This document shows, piece after piece, positions 59,395-64,000 of a DNA stretch of 64,000 nucleotides; position 1 is the stretch's first letter, and every line of letters starts with the position of its first letter. The notes beneath the pieces are model-generated. The model was not told the origin of the DNA, did no database searches, and was given only the letters and a program-made list of their open reading frames with translations. Location: assembly GCF_030035605.1 (NCBI RefSeq), contig NZ_CP106736.1:2976001-3040000 (forward strand). Reading direction: 5' to 3'. This DNA is from Silvimonas soli (GTDB taxonomy: Bacteria > Pseudomonadota > Gammaproteobacteria > Burkholderiales > Chitinibacteraceae). A program made the translations under genes and the position numbers.

Positions 59395-61010
59395 TGTGGA
59401 TTGTTTCCTTGAGCGAGTTCTCGCAACAGGGCAGCAAAATCGGTCGCTTTGGGTTCGCCCACTTCACGATGCCGTTGCAACTGGCCTTGCTGGTTATAGA
59501 ACAGCATGGCCGGCGGTCCGTACAGGCCGAATTGTTTCAGCAACGCGGCATCATCGGCGGTGTTTTTGGTGACATCAGCACGTAGCAGCACAAACTTGCC
59601 CAACTCGGCTTTGACTGCCGGGTCTGGCAACACGTTACGTTCAAACTCGATACATGAGACGCACCAGTCGGCGTAGAAATCGAGCATGACCGGCTTGCCA
59701 TGCGCTGCGGCAACCGCAGCATCCAGTTCGGCTATCGAACTCACATTCTGGAAGTCGCCATTGGCGGATTTGAGCCAAAGCGGATGGCTGATCCAGACTG
59801 CAGTGGCCAACAGAATGACGCCAAAGACGCGCTTCACGTTGCGCATCGCGTTACCCGACAGCCGCGGCAAAACGGTGGCACCAAATGCGCCGATGAGCAG
59901 CAATGGCACGCCAGTGCCCAGTCCCAACGCATACAGCGCACCGCCACCCAGACCGATATCGCCCGTTTTGGCCATATACGCCAACGCGCCAAACAGCGGC
60001 GGGGCCATGCAGGCGCCGACCAGTAGTGCGGACAAAATACCCATCACAAACACAGGACCGAGCTTGCCGCCGGGCATGCGGTTGGCAAAGTTGTTCACTT
60101 TGCTCTGAAAGCCGCCGGGCATTTGCAGGTTAAACAAGCCGAACATCGACAGCGCCATCACCACAAAAAACAGTGTCAGGACGATCACAGTGACGGATGA
60201 CTGCAATTGCACGGTAAGCAGCGTGCCCGTGCTCGCCGCAGCGATACCAACCACCGTATAGGTCAGCGCCAGACCTTGCACGTAAACAAAGGTCAGCCCG
60301 AATGCTTTCCAGCGCCCTTGCGACTGGCCGATCACAATGCCAGAGACAATCGGCAGCAGCGGATACATACAGGCGGTCAGCGATAACCCGATTCCGGCCA
60401 GGAAGAACAGCCCGACCGTGGCGGCCAGGCTAGCGCGAAAAAAACCGCCAGGTCCTCCGTCATCCGCTGCTCCCGAATTGGCTGCAAGGGCAGTGCTGCC
60501 AGTGGCCGCGCCAAACAATTGGTTTAACTGATTTGGCTGGCCGGGTTTGTCCATGTGCGAGGCATTGTCCGCGGCCGTAGTCAGCTTGACGGTTTGCGGC
60601 GGGTAACACACGCCTACTTCGGCGCAGCCTTGCATGCGCACCGTCAGTTGCGGACTGGCGGGCCAGGGTTTGTCGCTAACCAGTCGCACGTCCAGATTGT
60701 GCGGATAAATCTCCACCTTGCCGAAATTGGGGTCGTTCTTTTGTTTGCCTTGCGGGAAAGCGGTCGTGAACGCCTGGTCTGGCTGGCTGGTGATTTTGAT
60801 GCGGTCACGGTACAGGTAGTAACCCTCTGCCACGGCAAAGTGGACATTCAGGGTATTAGCATCCACGCTTTCGACCGAAGCGCGAAAAGCCTGGGTGGGG
60901 GGCAGCAAATCTTTTTCGTCTACCGCATGTGCGGGGCTGGCCAAGGCAATCAGGCCGAGCGCCGCCAGCATGACGGTTGAGACAAATCGGGCAAACAGCG
61001 AACGCCGCAC
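59391..61010 (-). CDS. dsbD: Thiol:disulfide interchange protein DsbD
   Basis: A 539-residue inner-membrane electron carrier. It has a signal peptide (VSTVMLAALGLIALASPAHA), the periplasmic alpha domain with Cys in MQGCAEVGVCYPP, eight membrane helices with the Cys of LTACMYPLLP and VGACMAPPLF, and a C-terminal thioredoxin domain (YADWCVSCIEFE). The GTG at 61010 has GGAGAAG just upstream and follows the cutA stop by one base; the frame upstream lies inside cutA. It passes electrons from cytoplasmic thioredoxin to TlpA. Confidence 0.94.
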   Translation of the reverse strand: MRRSLFARFVSTVMLAALGLIALASPAHAVDEKDLLPPTQAFRASVESVDANTLNVHFAVAEGYYLYRDRIKITSQPDQAFTTAFPQGKQKNDPNFGKVEIYPHNLDVRLVSDKPWPASPQLTVRMQGCAEVGVCYPPQTVKLTTAADNASHMDKPGQPNQLNQLFGAATGSTALAANSGAADDGGPGGFFRASLAATVGLFFLAGIGLSLTACMYPLLPIVSGIVIGQSQGRWKAFGLTFVYVQGLALTYTVVGIAAASTGTLLTVQLQSSVTVIVLTLFFVVMALSMFGLFNLQMPGGFQSKVNNFANRMPGGKLGPVFVMGILSALLVGACMAPPLFGALAYMAKTGDIGLGGGALYALGLGTGVPLLLIGAFGATVLPRLSGNAMRNVKRVFGVILLATAVWISHPLWLKSANGDFQNVSSIAELDAAVAAAHGKPVMLDFYADWCVSCIEFERNVLPDPAVKAELGKFVLLRADVTKNTADDAALLKQFGLYGPPAMLFYNQQGQLQRHREVGEPKATDFAALLRELAQGNNPQ

Positions 61011-61011
61011 G

Positions 61012-61335
61012 TTACTTCTCCAGTGTTTCGGTGACCAGCCACGCCATATACAGCGGGTGGACGGCTTGGGCCGGCAAGGCAATGATTTCCGGCACGTCAT
61101 AAGGGTGGTGCTCCGCCAGCCACGATTGCAGCGCGGGATAGCGGTCGCTGGTGGTTTTTATCAATAAAGGAACTTCTGCGGTTGTTTCGATTCTTTCTTC
61201 CCAGCGGTAGACTGACTGGATTTGCGGCAGCAGGTTCACACAAGCTGCCAGGCGCGCAGTAATAATCCCGTCGGCCAGCATTTCTGCAACGCGCTGATCG
61301 GGGCAATTACAAAGCACCACTACCGCTTTATTCAT
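61012..61335 (-). CDS. cutA: CutA1 divalent-cation tolerance protein
   Basis: A 107-residue trimeric ferredoxin-like protein. NCPDQRVAEMLADGIITARLAACVNLLP, YRWEERIETTAEVPLLIKT and YDVPEIIALP are the family's signatures. It heads the cutA-dsbD-tlpA operon, the common order in proteobacteria. Its biochemical role is unsettled; a link to copper tolerance was proposed in E. coli. Confidence 0.95.
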   Translation of the reverse strand: MNKAVVVLCNCPDQRVAEMLADGIITARLAACVNLLPQIQSVYRWEERIETTAEVPLLIKTTSDRYPALQSWLAEHHPYDVPEIIALPAQAVHPLYMAWLVTETLEK

Positions 61336-61361
61336 CGATTGTTTTCCATCCGGATCGCTAC

Positions 61362-61775
61362 ATGCCTTATTTTCTACTCGCGCTACTGGCCTGGCCAGTG
61401 CTCGAAATCGTCGTCATGATCATGGCCGCCAAAGCCTTTGGCGTTGGCTTGCTGATTGCATGGCTGGTGATTGCCGCCATTGTCGGCGGGCTGATGTTAC
61501 GCCATCACAAACTCGCTGTTGCGATGTCGTTGTTCTCCGACATGCGTCAGGGACGAATTACCACCGGGTCGTTGTTCTGGGTGGCGCGTTATTATATTTC
61601 CGCGATCTTGCTGCTGCTACCGGGGTTGATTGGTGACGTTGTGGCGTTGGTACTGCTGTTGCCATGGGGCGGAAAAACACCTACGGCTGGTGCGCCGCAG
61701 GACGAAGGCATCATTGAAGGGGATTTTCGCCGCATTGAGCCACGTTCGGACCCAAACCGGCAGATTGATCGTTAA
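61362..61775 (+). CDS. fxsA: FxsA family membrane protein
   Basis: A 137-residue inner-membrane protein with helices at about 1-45 and 75-105 (FLLALLAWPVLEIVVMIMAAKAFG; YYISAILLLLPGLIGDVVALVLLLPWG), the FxsA signature. E. coli FxsA relieves F-plasmid exclusion of phage T7. It is divergent from cutA with only 26 bp between their starts. Confidence 0.9.
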   Translation: MPYFLLALLAWPVLEIVVMIMAAKAFGVGLLIAWLVIAAIVGGLMLRHHKLAVAMSLFSDMRQGRITTGSLFWVARYYISAILLLLPGLIGDVVALVLLLPWGGKTPTAGAPQDEGIIEGDFRRIEPRSDPNRQIDR

Positions 61776-61789
61776 TCGCCGCACCAGCT

Positions 61790-62077
61790 TTAGCCAGGTG
61801 TTAGCAAAGACGCGGGGTCGATTGGACTGTTTTCAACGATCACCGTCTTGCGCCGGCTGGCCGCCCCCGCTTTCAGGCTGACCTGGCGTAGCGGCACAGC
61901 AAAGGTTTGCGCAATAAACGCCAGCAAGGCCGCGTTGGCCTTGCCGTCCACCGGTGGGGCGGCCAGGCGGATTTTCAGCGCTTCGCCATACAATCCGGCA
62001 ATTTCCGTCTGTTTTGCGCCCGGCTGGATATGCAGATGCAGCACCAGCCGGATTTCTTGCATTTCAAACCAGCTCAC
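61790..62077 (-). CDS. yggU: DUF167 (YggU) family protein
   Basis: A 95-residue protein: LHIQPGAKQTEIAGLYGEALKIRLAAPPVDGKANAALLAFIA and the C-terminal SRRKTVIVE match DUF167. The structure is known but the function is not. Its ATG overlaps the yggT stop by 4 bp, so it is translated with YggT. Confidence 0.92.
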   Translation of the reverse strand: MSWFEMQEIRLVLHLHIQPGAKQTEIAGLYGEALKIRLAAPPVDGKANAALLAFIAQTFAVPLRQVSLKAGAASRRKTVIVENSPIDPASLLTPG

Positions 62078-62661
62078 GCTGCGATACGCACATTCTGCAA
62101 GATGATCGGTTCCAGCCCGGCGACCACCACATTCAGCAGCAATTGAATGATCAAAATGAGGATCAGCGGGGTGATGTCGATCCCGCCAATGGTGGGAATC
62201 ATGCGCCGCAAAGGTCGCAGGAACGGCCCGGTAATGCCTTCCAGAATCGGCATCAGCGGGTTATAGGGCGAAATCCACGACATCAGCGCTTGCCCGATGG
62301 TTGCGGCGAACAACAGATACAGCGACATCTTCACCAATTCCAGCACGGCTGCCAGCAGCAGGGCGACGATGGACAGCGGCGAGCCAAAGATGAATGGCCA
62401 CGGCGTGATCGCCAGTAGCAGCAGGTGCATCAGGAACGCGCAAATCCACGCCAGCAGCACGCTGGCCATGTCCAGATTGCGCCAGGATGGGATTACCCGT
62501 CGCACTGGCAGCACGATCCAGTTGGTCGTAGCCAGCACAAACTGCCCGATCGGGTGCTTGAACGAGACTCGCCCCGCTTGTAGATAAAACCGGGTCAACA
62601 ACAACAGTATGAAAAACTCCGCAATATTGCGGACCAGAAACTCGAGCGTGCTCGATAGCAT
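62074..62661 (-). CDS. yggT: YggT family membrane protein
   Basis: A 195-residue protein with two YGGT repeats of two helices each (FILLLLTRFYLQAG...IGQFVLATTNWIVLPVRRVIPS and LLFAATIGQALMSWISPYNPLMPILEGITGPFLRPLRRMIP). Related proteins affect osmotic or potassium balance and cell-division placement. It lies 14 bp after proC. Confidence 0.92.
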   Translation of the reverse strand: MLSSTLEFLVRNIAEFFILLLLTRFYLQAGRVSFKHPIGQFVLATTNWIVLPVRRVIPSWRNLDMASVLLAWICAFLMHLLLLAITPWPFIFGSPLSIVALLLAAVLELVKMSLYLLFAATIGQALMSWISPYNPLMPILEGITGPFLRPLRRMIPTIGGIDITPLILILIIQLLLNVVVAGLEPIILQNVRIAA

Positions 62662-62675
62662 GGCAACGCCTCCGT

Positions 62676-63494
62676 TCAGAGTTCGGAATCCCGACCGAGT
62701 TCATCACCCAGCTCACGCGAACGCGCGGCTGCCGCTTGGGTGGCGGCGATAATCGTCGCGCGCACCTGGCTGTTTTCCATCGCATTGATGGCTCGTTCGG
62801 TCGTGCCACCCTTGGAGGTGACTTTGACGCGCAAGGTGGCGACGTCATCTTCGCTTTGCGCTGCCAGCTTCATGGCTCCGGCGACTGTCTCATAAGCCAG
62901 CTCGCGTGCTACTTCAGGGGCGAACCCTTGTGCACGGGCGGCTGCCTGCAGCGACTCGATAAAATAAAACACATAAGCCGGACCACTGCCGGAAATGGCG
63001 GTAATGCCATCCATTTCACTTTCTTCTTTCAGCCACACCACTTTACCTATCGAAGTCAGGATGGTTTCGGTGGCCGCGCGATCTTCACTTGAGACGCCTG
63101 CGGTGGCGTAGACGCCAGAGATGCCCGCCTGCACCAGCGCCGGAGTATTGGGCATGACGCGAACAATGCGGCTGTAACCGCCTAGCCAGCGTGAAATGGT
63201 TTCGGCACGCACGCCAGCGGCAATGGAAACGACCAGTGCGTTCCCGAGCCGCGGTAACGCAGCCTGAGCAACCTGGCGCAATTGCTGTGGTTTGACTGCG
63301 AAGATCACCACATCGCTGACGGGGAGATCCTCTTCCGGGGCGGAGGCAGTCACCTTGTATTGGGTGACCAGTTGTTCGCGCTTGATCAGTTCCGGATCAA
63401 CCACGTGCAACTGATCTGCCGGGAAGCCCTGCCTGACCAGGCCGCCGATCATGGCTCCAGCCATGTTGCCGCCACCGATAAAGGTAATCTTCAT
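62676..63494 (-). CDS. proC: Pyrroline-5-carboxylate reductase
   Basis: A 272-residue enzyme for the last step of proline synthesis. The NAD(P) site is FIGGGNMAGAMIGGL at the start; the C-terminal signature is TVAGAMKLAAQS and VTSKGGTTERAI. The ATG at 63494 begins the family's usual N-terminus; a 16-residue extension upstream is not conserved. Genes run yggS-proC-yggT-yggU. Confidence 0.97.
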   Translation of the reverse strand: MKITFIGGGNMAGAMIGGLVRQGFPADQLHVVDPELIKREQLVTQYKVTASAPEEDLPVSDVVIFAVKPQQLRQVAQAALPRLGNALVVSIAAGVRAETISRWLGGYSRIVRVMPNTPALVQAGISGVYATAGVSSEDRAATETILTSIGKVVWLKEESEMDGITAISGSGPAYVFYFIESLQAAARAQGFAPEVARELAYETVAGAMKLAAQSEDDVATLRVKVTSKGGTTERAINAMENSQVRATIIAATQAAAARSRELGDELGRDSEL

Positions 63495-63578
63495 GTGTCT
63501 TGGTATCCCGTTGACTGAGCTTTGAATTGTTGGTGTGGTCACCGGCGTCGGGCGCCATGGTGGTCCAGTCGCCTGCGA

Positions 63579-64000
63579 TTATGCCGTCATTTTGTTCGGG
63601 CGGGCGCCAAATAATGCGGTGCCGATTCGTACCAGCGTTGCCCCGTGCGCCACTGCGACTTCCAGGTCGGATGACATGCCCATGGACAAGGTATCCAGCG
63701 CATAGCCTTGTTCATTAAGTTGAGCCTGCAACTGGTGTAGCTGCTCGAACTGGGCCGCCAGCGCTGCCTCATCGCGGGTTGGCTCGGGGATGCACATCAA
63801 ACCACGCAAGTTCAAATTGGGTAGCGCCGCCACGTGCCGGGCCAGTTCCAGCGTTTCTTCGGGGGCCACGCCCGATTTGCTCGCCTCTCCCGAGACATTG
63901 ACCTGGATACAGACATTCAGTCGCGGCAGTTGGTTCGGCCGCTGTTGTGATAGCCGTTCGGCAATAATCAGCCGGTCGATGGCGTGCACCCAGTGCGCAC
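63579..64000 (-). CDS. yggS: YggS-type PLP homeostasis protein, N-terminus cut by right edge
   Basis: The C-terminal 140 residues of YggS/PROSC, whose start lies outside the window. WVHAIDRLIIAERLSQQR, VCIQVNVSGEASKSGV, GLMCIPEP and LSMGMSSDLEVAVAHGATLVRIGTALFG are family signatures, the last being the phosphate-binding loop for pyridoxal phosphate. It has no known catalysis and balances PLP and amino-acid pools. It precedes proC by 84 bp on the same strand, the common pairing. Confidence 0.96.
   Translation of the reverse strand, partial: AHWVHAIDRLIIAERLSQQRPNQLPRLNVCIQVNVSGEASKSGVAPEETLELARHVAALPNLNLRGLMCIPEPTRDEAALAAQFEQLHQLQAQLNEQGYALDTLSMGMSSDLEVAVAHGATLVRIGTALFGARPNKMTA

Noticed and set aside
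1..64000. Mobile elements, prophage, tRNA or rRNA genes
   Set aside because: No transposase, integrase, phage structural gene, terminal repeats or cloverleaf-like sequence was seen by reading. Small RNA genes could be missed without a covariance-model search.

Overview
The window is a dense bacterial chromosome segment, moderately GC-rich, with about 65 protein genes on both strands. I found no insertion sequence, prophage, CRISPR array, rRNA or tRNA. Gene content and order (lptF-lptG, gpmI-envC-ctpA, yggS-proC-yggT-yggU, pepA-holC, cutA-dsbD-tlpA, a DUF3683 FAD/Fe-S oxidoreductase before a HIT gene, a TfpZ-type pilin accessory protein) point to a Gram-negative betaproteobacterium, most likely of the order Neisseriales. 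That placement is inference from family resemblance, not a computed phylogeny.

Region by region. 1-9 kb: an Asp-box (sialidase-like) gene cut by the left edge, a zinc-type ABC substrate-binding protein behind two Zur-like operators, glutathione peroxidase, a TPR/2-oxoglutarate-oxygenase-like protein, a PAS/sigma-54 activator, a DUF308-like membrane protein fused to a possible permuted papain-fold domain, and a secreted GH13 amylase with a LacI-type operator. 9-14 kb: a GST, a YqhD-type alcohol dehydrogenase, the YjdI/YjdJ pair and two co-linear TPR paralogs. 14-26 kb: a 1293-residue FAD/Fe-S oxidoreductase, a HIT protein coupled to a PilZ-like protein, a glycosyltransferase coupled to TfpZ, a glycine-zipper envelope protein, an AI-2E-family permease and a LysR regulator divergent from a DUF2917/rhodanese pair.

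27-39 kb: two tandem histidine-rich secreted paralogs, valS, the yqjD-yqjE-yqjK-like stress membrane cluster, pepA-holC plus an acidic PopZ-like-architecture protein, lptF-lptG and galE. 39.5-47.6 kb: a tightly coupled surface-polysaccharide operon (flippase, five glycosyltransferases including a tandem pair, and an initiating undecaprenyl-phosphate sugar transferase) with no recognisable polymerase. 47.6-53.6 kb: acyl-CoA-binding protein, PaaI-type thioesterase, TerC, TatD, a GNAT, a degenerate TrpRS-like protein, MoeB and a small unknown protein. 53.7-64 kb: ctpA-envC-gpmI, an ArsR regulator, cutA-dsbD-tlpA, fxsA, yggU-yggT-proC and yggS cut by the right edge.

Much of the window serves the envelope: LPS transport, surface glycan synthesis, cell-wall hydrolase activation, disulfide reduction in the periplasm and metal handling. 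The strongest candidate for something undescribed is the TrpRS-like gene at 51163-52062. It keeps the class I synthetase scaffold and a good ribosome binding site but has lost the first HIGH histidine, the KMSKS loop and two internal segments. Other points worth a second look are the membrane-anchored Cys/His protein at 5861-7150, the histidine-rich pair at 27.3-28.4 kb and the acidic protein after holC.
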